DNA of 64,000 nucleotides from Mercurialis annua (Eukaryota > Streptophyta > Magnoliopsida > Malpighiales > Euphorbiaceae), in assembly GCF_937616625.2 (NCBI RefSeq), contig NC_065574.1, positions 11,162,501-11,226,500 of the forward strand, written 5' to 3'. A program made the translations under genes and the position numbers. Below, in pieces: positions 36,344 through 45,859 of the stretch. Numbering within the stretch: position 1 is the first letter of the stretch; each line of letters opens with the position of its first letter. The notes below the pieces were generated by a model that was not told the origin of the DNA, did no database searches, and saw nothing but the letters and a program-made list of their open reading frames with translations.

Positions 36344-37899
36344 CTAGTTTTTCAGTACGTGCTACGCACGTGGCTCATAACGTGACTCGTCAATTAGTAT
36401 ATTAATTAAATTCATCATAGTCATATTAATATATTTTATTTTAAAATTAATAAACATCAATAATATTTATCTATAATTTATTATATTTATTATTAATTTT
36501 TCAATACATTTAAGAATTATATAATTGATTTCTATATGAAAATAAATTCTTTTCATGTGTCTATTAATCTAGTAAACTTCTGTGGAATTTTCAAAGTGAA
36601 TTTGTCATAATTAGTGGTTGATTTGTTTTTTTTTTGTTATAATTAGTAATTGATTTGTTTCTCTTTTTCTGTATATACATAAATTTACTATACAAACCAG
36701 CCAACTAATAAAATTAATATCTTTCAATTACAAATAAATTCGTTTATAATTTTCAATAAACATGGCCATAGATTTAAGGATTTTTTACACAAATCCCCTT
36801 AAAAAAACTCATCTATATTATTTCCACCTCAAGAATTTATTTTTAACAGTAATCACTCAAAAGAAAAAAAAAACTTTGCACAAATCACTCATACCTGGTT
36901 CTATATTAAAATGGGACAAGTCTGCCCCTTATTTGATAAAACACGTGATAAAGTTTAATCAGAAAATTTGGCATGAAAGAAGCTAAAAATAGATCTACGT
37001 CTTTGGTCTCAATTCGGCAATGGTCAGACGGAGGTTCGGCGGTTCAACGGAGATTCAGTGGTGGTCAAACGAAGGTCCAGCGGCTCGACAGAGATTTAAC
37101 GGCGATCTGACAAGTTCTTATACAATTTGAAATTTGAGATTTAACAGCAGTTCGACAGAAATTCAAGAGCTGAGATTTTTTTAAATTTGAAATTTAAGGT
37201 TACGCCTGAAAATGAGTTAAGATTTTCAGTTTGTAGACTGATAGTATGAGAGGGAATCGTTATTAACATTAGTTGGTTTTGGGGAATATTGATTACACTT
37301 TATTTTTGCTTTCTTTGTTTTTTGTTTTTTCATTTTTTTTTTTTGTGTTTTTTAATGAACCTGGAAATGTTTGGCACAATTTCTCTTTTTTTTCTAATTT
37401 ATTTTGTCTAGAAAATAGCACAGACATCATATACCTATAGAATGGAAGAGAGCATTAAGAGAACATTAATGTGAACTGTGAAGAAAAATAGAAATGGTAC
37501 CAATGAATTCAAATGTAAAAGAAATATCTTTTTATTTTTACCTCTTTAGTAGACATGTGTGCAAATTTCTCATGACCTTTAACTATAAAGAGAGACCCAT
37601 GATGAAGAAAAAGCAGGTATCAAATATCTGCAGAATTAATACTATTACCATCACTCTTTATTCTACTGCTCTTTTTTCTTAAAAATGCTTAATATAAGCA
37701 TTGGTCCCTTTATTTTTCAACAAACCCATTCTTAAGAAATAATTGTAAAATGTGCAGGATATTTACTTTTTTTAAAATTTTTGTGTTTCGAATTATATAC
37801 GTAATGAGCTACAGCAGGCTCACTACGTATCAAACTCGAATTCAAGCAGGTATCAAATATCTTGAAGTAGAAATAAAATTTAGTGTGACCAATACTTCA

Positions 37900-39085
37900 G
37901 TTGATTTAGGTTCGCATCAAGTTCACATTAGGTTGATTTTCGATTTTATAGACTGTCAAATACATTTCACTTAAAAGAGATATTCAATTTATATATTACA
38001 CTAATTTTTAAAATTCTCTTTATATAAAATAAACTCAAAATTATCTCTATATAAAATGTCAGTTAAGATTGTAAAGAGTAATTAGATAAATTTTATTAAA
38101 AATTAAATTAAGGTAATTCTATTGATAGGTTCACATGAGGTTATTTTTTGGTTTTATCGACTGTCAACTACATTTCACTTAAAAGAGATATTCAATTCGT
38201 ATATTACACTAAATCTCAAATTTCTCTCAAAATAAAATGTCAGTTCCGATTGTAAAGAGGAGTAAGACAAATTTTATTAAAATTTGAATTAAGCTAGTTC
38301 AGTTGATATAGGTTCATATCAGGTTGATTCTTGATTTTATATATTATCAACTACATCTCACTTAAAAGAGATGTTCAATTTGTATATTACACTAAATCTC
38401 AAATTTCTCTCAAATATAAAATGCCAGTTAAGATCGTAAAAAGACAAATTTTATTAAAACTTGAATTATGGTATTCCAATAGGTTCACATCAGGTTCATA
38501 TCAGGTTGATTTTTGGTTTTATAGGCTGTCAACTACATCTCACTTAAAAGAGATATTTAGTTTGTATATAACACTAAATCTCAAATTTCTCTCAATATAA
38601 AATGTCAGTTCCGATTGTAAAGAGCGGTAAGACAAATTTTATTAAAACTTGAATTAAGGTAGCTCAGTTGATATAGGTTCATATCGGGTTGATATTTAGT
38701 TTTATAAATTGTCAACTACATCTCACTTAAAAGAGATGTTCACTTTGTACAATACACTAAATCTCAAATTTCTCTCAAATATAAAATGCCAGTTAAGATT
38801 GTAAAAAGACAAATTTTATTAAAACTTGAATTATGGTATTCCAATAGGTTCATATCAGGTTCATATCAGATTGATTTTTGGTTTTATAGGCTGTCAACTA
38901 CATCTCACTTAAAAGAGATATTTAGTTTGTATATAACATTAAATCTCAAATTTCTCTCAATATAAAATGTCAGTTAAGATTGTAAAAAGTGGTAACACGA
39001 ATTTTATTAAAACTTGAATTAAGGTATTTCAGTTGACATCAGGTTCACATTTGGTTGATTTTTAGTTTTATATACAGTCAACTAC
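37900..39085. repeat. Tandem array, about 182-bp unit, six to seven copies
   Basis: The word CACTTAAAAGAGA ends at 37980, 38188, 38371, 38553, 38736 and 38918, spacing 208, 183, 182, 183 and 182. Each unit also holds GTCAACTACAT, TCTCAAATTTCTCTC and AAAATGYCAGTT. The two outer units are more diverged; the middle ones alternate in type, so blocks of two may have been copied together. Noncoding. Confidence 0.9.
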
Positions 39086-39385
39086 ATTTGGTTTCTGATT
39101 TGGTTTCTGGTTTAGTGTGTTAACAATAAACAAACTTTTCATCATCTTCTCATTCAATCTACAAATATCACCTCATTATATAAATTGTAGGACATAGGAG
39201 TATAACCAGTTGAAATCACCAAAACAAATATAATAAACATAAGCTAGTTAAAATAGTGAAAAGGAATTTAGTATCTTACCCAAAAGAGCTTGGGGTTTTT
39301 GACGGATATGTGCCTACGGAATTTTGAAAATTACAATTTCGTGCCTGTATGGGAATTAATCCCAGATTTGTGCCTGGGTCCACGT

Positions 39386-39621
39386 CATCCGCGATTTAAT
39401 ATTGCGGATGATGTTGCCATCCGCGATATTAAATCGCGGATGATAGTAAGTAAGGTTAATCTCTCGATTAACCTTACTTAAATGCCATCCGCGATTCAAT
39501 ATCGCGGATGGCATTTACAGATTCCCTGCCATTGGCAGGGAATCTGTTGACCGTTGGAAGCTGTGCTTCCAACGGTCAAAAATGGAATGCAATCCGCGAT
39601 ATTAAATCGCGGATTGCATTC
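39386..39621. repeat. Chain of seven hairpins, left side of the MuDR-like element
   Basis: Back-to-back palindromes: 39386-39410, 39418-39442, 39447-39480, 39481-39515, 39518-39546, 39547-39579, 39585-39621. Four contain the same core, ATCCGCGAT-n-ATCGCGGAT or a one-base variant; the other three have unrelated arms (TAAGTAAGGTTAAT, CAGATTCCCTGCC, TTGACCGTTGGAAGC). Gaps between hairpins are 0-7 bases. The chain stops directly before the TATA box at 39622. Confidence 0.93.
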
Positions 39622-39628
39622 TATAAAA
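39622..39628 (+). promoter_or_regulatory. TATA box of the MULE transposase gene
   Basis: TATAAAA immediately follows the last hairpin of the left chain and precedes the transposase ATG (40141) by about 520 nt. An intron in the leader is possible: CAAGAGGTAAATTT at 39775 looks like a donor and ATTTGTAG at 40131-40138 an acceptor right before the ATG. Confidence 0.6.
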
Positions 39629-40140
39629 TGGGGGCTCAGCGCCCTCATATTCCTCACACTTTAAGAAACTCTCTCAATTATTATCTCTCAAGCGGTTTTA
39701 GAGCGGATTTGGAGCGGATTTTATTTTTATTTTTGAAGAATTTTATTATTTTAGCACTATTGAAGGAGGACTACAAGAGGTAAATTTACTTTTCATTTTT
39801 TATTTTTATATTAAATTAGAAAAAAATAGATTAATATAACTTAAATGTTAGGTTTTTAACTATTTATTAAGTATGTGTACCTGTTAAAAATACGAGGTGT
39901 TAGTATAAATTATTAATATGTTATATTTTTCAATTAGTCATTGTTAGCAAAAATGTAGGTGTTATTCTAGTTTATTGAGAAATTGTAATTTAGTTAAATA
40001 TTAAGTTTTTTTAAAAAATAGTATAAATTGTGAAAAAATGACAAAAAAAATATTGCTGAAAAAATTAGACTTTATTTAATGAATTTGAATAAATGCTAAA
40101 ATAAGTTGTATGTATATTTATTTTGATAAAATTTGTAGCA

Positions 40141-41500
40141 ATGGCGACTATAAACCTATCGTTTGTGATATGGTGCGATGGTCGTATGGTAAGCTCTCCG
40201 GCTGGAGTAGAATACCAGGGCGGCCGTCGGGTGGATATGCCAATTATTGATAGGATGAATTTTGAAGAATTGAGAAATATTTGTATAAGGGCAGTCGCTA
40301 CGGACTCGGAAGTGGAGATTACAAAAATCTACTTTCGGCTTCCAAAAATTGAAAGTGGTCGTATTGTCTCCTACTCGTTGTACTCAGTGAAAAACAACGA
40401 GCATATTTTTGGAATTTTGAGAGAGACGATGCGGTACCGAGGGCTTGATACTTTAGAATTTTACGTCGAGTATCGTACTGTCGTTTGTAACGATGTCTCT
40501 GTGGATCAGTTGGTTCTGAGTGAATCAAGTGGGTCGGAGATAGGGAGTGATGAAGATGAAGATGATGAAGAGGATTTTTTTGGTTGCGAGGAAGAGGCAG
40601 AAGAGCAAGAGGATTGCAATGATCATGATTCTGGAGAAGACACAGTGTACCAATCGCAACTCCCAAAAGGTTTTAACCATGTCAATTTGGATGATTTTGA
40701 TGTGGCACCAGAATCTGATGAGAACCTTATGTGGAATCCTGGGATGGAGTTCCAAGTTGGGATGATCTTCCCAAATCGTGCTTCTGTTCAGGCATGCGCT
40801 ACTGCTTATTCTGTTGAGAATGGGAGGGAGCACAAAAGTCGCCGGACAACCAACTATACTGTTGTGTTTGCATGTAGGTATAATCCTATTTGCAAATGGT
40901 GGCTGCGTGCAACTCTGCTTCAAGCAACTCATACGTGGACATGCACAAAATATATCGGGCCGCATACGTGCAATGAGCTGGTGCCAAATGCTAATCATAG
41001 AAATTTTGGGGCACGAGAAATTGCGAAATACGTGCGGAGGGAAGTGATGGAGCAGCGTGACATACGCGTTAATACCCTTATTGCTGGCATTTGGGATGAA
41101 CATAGAGTGAGACCTCCATATAAAAGAATGTGGTATGCAAAGGAGAAGGCAATTGCTTCCGTCGCAAATGTTTTTTTCGATATCAGAGGCTTGGTTGAAC
41201 AGTCCAGGTCTCGGGGAGGGGGGCTCTTTCGAGGCGTTACAGTCCGATAGTATTCAGTTTTCGGGTCCGTCCTTCAGCCTCCTTCCGCAGTCACAGGAGG
41301 CACCGACTACTGCACCGGCTGCAGATGATCAGGAGGTATCCCTAGACGATGATCACGAGAGCGAGGGCGCGCCAGGTGACAGATCGGGTGATAGACAGTA
41401 TCGCGATCTTACTGAGAGCAGTCTGCGCCGCAGGCAAGATATGGGGTACGATATGAGGACTCAACTGGAGAAGAACACTAGATATCGAGATTATTTATGA
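40141..41500 (+). pseudogene. MuDR-type transposase, catalytic core deleted
   Basis: From the ATG at 40141 an open frame of 369 codons runs to 41250. Residues 1-115 look like the PB1-like N-terminal domain of plant MuDR proteins; 130-180 are very acidic; about 200-345 are the MuDR DNA-binding domain with a zinc-binding C-x5-C-x23-H-x-C pattern (C245, C251, H275, C277). The family's next part, the DDE transposase, begins after a motif like AKEKAIAS; here that motif is followed at about 41165 by unrelated residues and a stop. A second frame, about 41180-41500, codes a hydrophilic tail that looks like the normal C-terminus, shifted by one base. So an internal deletion removed the catalytic core and joined the ends out of frame. 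The upstream ORF begins at a TTG; the ATG with the acceptor-like TTTGTAGCA before it is the likelier start. Confidence 0.85.
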
Positions 41501-41540
41501 TTTAATTGTTTTTAGTAAAACACTATCAACTTTGTAATTC

Positions 41541-41645
41541 TACTTTATTTTATCGACTTTGTAATTATATTATTTGTGCAATTTATAATTTTTACTTTAT
41601 TTTATCGACTTTGTAATTATATTATTTGTGCAATTTATAATTTTT
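41541..41645. repeat. 52-bp tandem duplication behind the transposase
   Basis: TACTTTATTTTATCGACTTT and the following 32 bases occur twice with a period of 52 and no visible difference. Confidence 0.85.
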
Positions 41646-41820
41646 GTATAAACTAGTAAAAATATACAAAATAATATATAATGCTAACTAAAAAACAGTT
41701 TTTATGTTTTATTAGAATTTTATTAAATTACGGAATTTATTTTATAAATTAAAATACGGAATTTATTTTATAAAACAAAATTAAAACAAAATGATGAGGT
41801 AACCCAATTATTTTCTCTTC

Positions 41821-41996
41821 CCAATTATTGGGGAGACAGATTACTGTCTCCCCAATGATTGGGGAGAGATGCCATCTGCGATATTAAATCGCGGATGGCA
41901 TTAATTGGGGTTAATTACCCCAATTAGTGCTGTTAACATCATCCGCGATTTAATATCGCGGATGGCAACATCATCCGCAATATTAAATCGCGGATG
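41821..41996. repeat. Chain of five hairpins, right side of the MuDR-like element
   Basis: Palindromes 41821-41862, 41869-41901, 41902-41926, 41940-41964 and 41972-41996. Three have the ATCCGCGAT-type core of the left chain; two have different arms (CCAATTATTGGGGAGACAG and TAATTGGGG). The two outermost lie in the TIR and mirror the two outermost of the left side. Confidence 0.93.
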
Positions 41997-42099
41997 ATGT
42001 GGGCCCAGGCACAAATTTGCGATTAATTCCCATACAGGCACCAAAATGTAATTTTTAAAGACCCGTAGGCACAGATCCGTCAAAAACCCAAGAGCTTGA

Positions 42100-43082
42100 C
42101 CTCAACTAATCGAAAACAATTTTGCAGTCATAGCTTGCTCTGCCTTAATGTAATGGAATCTCTTCAACATGCTCAATTTGAATTTATTATGGAGTTTCAT
42201 TAGCCATGACATACTTATAAAATGGCAAGGAAATAGTTACAATATTTTCTCATATGAATTGTTATTGATTCATGTTTCTGTTAAAATTGAAATATTTCCC
42301 ATTTCTCTCCTTTTACAGTTTTGACAACATTAATTCACATTCTTATACATTTTGAGATTGTTGAGTTACATTTTTTTATAGTGGCTAAAACTCAATTTTG
42401 CTTGAAGCTATTCATGTTTGCATAGATCTTAAATCAATAAAAAAAAGACTTACATTATTTTCAAATAGAAGATGATTACGTGAATTGAAAATGAAATATT
42501 ACAGAAGTTAATGTTTATCAAAAACATCAATAAAATTTCATTTTTTAAAATTCCTTCTAGATTTCTGGAAAAATAAAGGTGTTTCTAAATGTCCCACTCT
42601 TTGTGAAAGAAAATTAATTCAACAATCTTATTTGCATTTCCTTTTTTTAAAATAACTTTGCCATTAATTTCATCATCTTTTCCAGCAATTCTACAATCCT
42701 TCAGACACCTATCTCCTTCTCCTTATCCACCTGCTTATTTTCCTTCATCTTCAACAACGTTTGTATCCCCTTTTTTTTTATCAGATCATCATCGCCGTAA
42801 TCAAAATTGGCAACATCATCTATTTTAAAAATTTCATTGATTCGTTGATGAATCACGATTTTCGCAGGGTGAATCGACTTGGATCTCTCCTTAACTGTTG
42901 GTATAACTCATTTCTATAGTGATAATTGAAGAATCACCATCTCCCGGACCACGAGATTACTGATCTCCATGTTTATAAAGGATGATTCTTTGTGATCGGA
43001 GGATGAATCTCAGTGATCGGAGAATGAATCACCGTTTCTCAGATTTGTTAATTTTTCGAAAAGAACATCAAAATTTATAGCT
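42100..43082. other. Helitron inner sequence, unassigned
   Basis: No long ORF. 42660-43080 is richer in C and G (GAATCACCATCTCCCGG, GATCGGAGAATGAATCACCG) and may be a captured fragment, but I recognise no protein. Confidence 0.35.
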
Positions 43083-43091
43083 TTTTTTATT

Positions 43092-43461
43092 GGGTTAATT
43101 TCTAAAAAAATCACGAACTTTACACGAAGTTTCATTTTAATCATGAACTTTAAAAGTTGTCATTTAAAGGCACGAACTTTCATTTTGTTTCAAATCTATC
43201 GCCAAAGTAAAATCCGATGTATTTTATCGAATCAAAAATTCCAAATCCTATATACTCTAACTAACAGATAATAAGATTTAATGTCGATTTATAATTTGGG
43301 TCTTTCATTAATAGTTTATTGAAGAATTTAGTCAACAAAAATACACTGAAATGATAGATTTGAAACAAAATGAAAGTTTGTGCCTTTAAATGACAACTTC
43401 TAAAGGTCATGATTAAAATAAAACTTCGTGTAAAGTTCGTGATTTTTTTAGAAATTAACCC
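43092..43461. mobile_element. MULE-type MITE, GGGTTAATT family, copy 2 (370 bp)
   Basis: Ends GGGTTAATTTCTAAAAAAAT and the complement ending AGAAATTAACCC. Flanks are TTTTTTATT on both sides (43083-43091, 43462-43470). Same length as the copy at 20854. Inside the large Helitron. Confidence 0.9.
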
Positions 43462-43750
43462 TTTTTTATTTACTTCGACCACCGCAATCTGACCTCTGAC
43501 CACTATTGGTGCTACGTCCAACCACATTAAGAGATAATGAAAATAGGGGGGGATTGGGTGTCTAAAGTACACAATAGTAATTATAAAACAGGGACAATTT
43601 AGTAATTTATAAATAAAAGAGGTAGAGCTGAAAATGAAAACTTAAAAATGGGAGATTTCTGCTAAATCAATTATCTTGGTTCATTAACATAAACTTTTCA
43701 GAATTTGAAATATATGGTGACATTTTCTCTAGAATTAAAGGTAAACGTTC

Positions 43751-43975
43751 ATGGATCACCCCAAATTACTGCATCTGCTTGCCATTGAAGTGGCCAGATT
43801 AGGTGCACAGATCCTATTTGGCAAAGGTCTAGCAATGAGTCCATCAGCAACCCATCCCATCGATACGCTATCGTTTCACGTGGATGAATACTCGTTGCAT
43901 ATATTCCAGCGAGAGGGACTATTTTCAAAATTTATATGGTTCAGATACATTAACTGTATTCTAAATTTACTGTAA
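43751..43975 (+). other. Small ORF near the Helitron 5' end, possible captured exon
   Basis: 74 codons from an ATG, starting MDHPKLLHLLAIEVARLGAQ. The first 60 codons have balanced composition, unlike the AT-rich surroundings, and then the frame runs into AT-rich DNA, as a captured exon would. I recognise no family. It may have no function. Confidence 0.3.
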
Positions 43976-44785
43976 ATACAAATATTAGTAGTTTAACTAT
44001 TGAAGGAATTTAACATTCGGAGTAGTTTAACTATAGAAGAAATTTAACTTTAATTAAGATTCTAAATAAGTTAGGAGTAGTTAATATTAATATTTTATTA
44101 TTATATAATCAATTATTATAAAACCTTCATTTAAGTGATCAATCAGCTATAAATTAAAAAGGATTATTAGGCATTTATTAGGTAAATATGCCTGTCCCCC
44201 TCCTCCCTCCCTCCCTCCTCCCACTATCTGTACTTTTATATATAGTATAGATTAAGCCCGATCAAATTAAACTTTTTGACCAAATAAATTAAGATGCTTA
44301 AATGATAAAAGAGTAATAGTGAGTATAATCATATGAGAATTAATTTTTAAAATATATGAGATTTAGTTATTTTGACCTAGAGTAATAAAATTTTAAGTAA
44401 TTTTTCTAAATTTAAAATAAATTAGTAAAATTTTAAAAAAATTAATATAAAAATGACAAAATTTGAACTGGAATGCATGATAGATCCCAACTGCACATAA
44501 TAATTTCATATTTTGAACCATTTAAAAAAAAATTCATATTTTGAATGATGAATGAATGCTCAATCCCTCAGTTCGCGATCATCCTTGCATGGTCGATTAT
44601 TGTTCTGGTGGCCCCGGTATGAAGTGTAAATGTCAAAAAGAAAGAAAATTCAAATAAATAAATTGTACAAATCAAAATGATTTTATTTTCAGAGAAATAT
44701 AAATATGGCAAAACAAATATTTATAGTTCTGTCCATAAATATGACATAGAAAATCAATTAACATCAAACTTTTGATTTAAAAAAG

Positions 44786-45074
44786 TTTACATGCATCAAA
44801 AATTACCAACTTTCACGTGTTTTTGATATTTAATATAATGTTTTAATTTTAATAAAAGAATACATGAACTTTAAAATTTTACAATTAAAGACACCGACAC
44901 CGTTTTAGAATAAAAGACCGTGTTGAATGTAAAATGATACTATTTTTTAAAAGAAATCTATATGTGGTCTCAATTGTAAAAATTAAAAAAATTATATTAA
45001 ATATGTCAAAATTAAAAAAATATGTTAAATACCAAAAACATGTGAAAGTTTGTGATTTTTGTTGTATTTAAGCC
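44786..45074. mobile_element. MITE-like foldback (about 289 bp)
   Basis: The left arm ATCAAAAATTACCAACTTTC with ACGTGTTTTTGATATTTAA pairs with the right arm TTAAATACCAAAAACATGTG with AAAGTTTGTGATTTTTGT, ending TTTAAGCC. Flanks TTAAAAAAG and TTAAAAAAA could be a 9-bp duplication, but they are low complexity. Confidence 0.6.
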
Positions 45075-45083
45075 TTAAAAAAA

Positions 45084-45859
45084 TATAAATTTAATATTTG
45101 CCCCAATTTACCATTTCAACTTTAAACTATACAATAATATCCTGCCATATCAGTTCTAATTTGCATAAAACGCTCCAATCGTTATTTGACATCTCATTTG
45201 AAAGGGTAAAACGAGATAAAATATAAAATTCAGAGTGTTCTTGCAAAGCTATTAACTTGGCCTTAATGGATTTTTTCCACCCAATTTCAGAGGGCAAAAT
45301 GGACCTTTGTTGATTTATTATTTTTATTAATTCATTATCAATTTTTAATAAAAATTATTTTAATGAAATAGAAGTTTTTACCCTATTCCTCCTCAAAAAT
45401 CTTAAAATTAACTTGAAAAAAAAAATAGTGCTAAAAAGAATATACGCGTTGTATCCGTAATGCAATGCAGAAATTTCCAATTAGACGACATTAACGAAGA
45501 CATGTCGACGAGCAGGGTTTTAGTTTCGTAGATCTTTCTCTTATTTTCTTTTTCTATTTTCCCACTTGCCAAACATTCCCTTCATAAATATCAATCACCC
45601 CAAATTTCTCCATTGATCAAATTTGAACACATCCAAACAAACACCCATCTGTTGTCCTTTTCTTTCAATCCCTTTTTGTTGGTAACAAATCCAATTTAGC
45701 CTTATTTGGCGGGAATCCAGATCTTTTTGTTTTGTGGGTTATTTTCGTTTCTTCTGTAGAAATTCAAAATAATCAAAAGGAGGGAGTTTTGTTTATTTTG
45801 TTTGTTTGTGTGTGTAATTTAATTTCATTACAAACTGTTGTTTGTAATAATTAGAAGAG
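45084..45859. other. Intergenic and 5' leader of the NIPA gene
   Basis: 45520-45859 is T/C-rich leader-like sequence without a clear TATA box. Nothing else seen. Confidence 0.45.

Larger units (their letters stand above)
39293..42089 (+). mobile_element. MuDR-like (MULE) DNA transposon, 2797 bp, transposase broken
   Basis: TIRs of about 155 bp start GGGTTTTTGACGGATATGTG and end in the complement CGTCAAAAACCC. Flanks are AAGAGCTTG on both sides (39284-39292, 42090-42098), an exact 9-bp duplication. The TIR inner halves and the next 200 bp are chains of hairpins. One gene on the + strand codes the transposase N-terminus; the catalytic core is missing. Inserted inside the 7.9-kb Helitron. Confidence 0.93.
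36344..44251 (-). mobile_element. Large non-autonomous Helitron (7.9 kb) with nested elements
   Basis: On the minus strand the 5' end is TCTATACTATATATAAAAGT (44251 downward) and the 3' end is hairpin ACGTGC-GTA-GCACGT (36357-36371) and CTAG (36344-36347). Host bases are A (36343) and T (44252). Joining these two bases restores the end of the MULE-type MITE, which shows that both ends belong to one insertion. Contents: a 182-bp tandem array, a MuDR-like element, a MITE and unassigned sequence at 36450-37890 and 42100-43080. No Rep/helicase gene. Some of the inner sequence may be later insertions or captured DNA. Confidence 0.85.

Noticed and set aside
36762..37682. Small frames of 62-74 codons in the Helitron
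   Set aside because: AT-rich chance frames without motifs or codon bias.
37900..39085. Regular repeats considered as a CRISPR array
   Set aside because: A plant nuclear context; the whole 182-bp unit is repeated with no unique spacers.
40525..41103. Antisense 192-codon frame over the transposase
   Set aside because: The sense frame has the MuDR domains; the antisense product has no recognisable motif.
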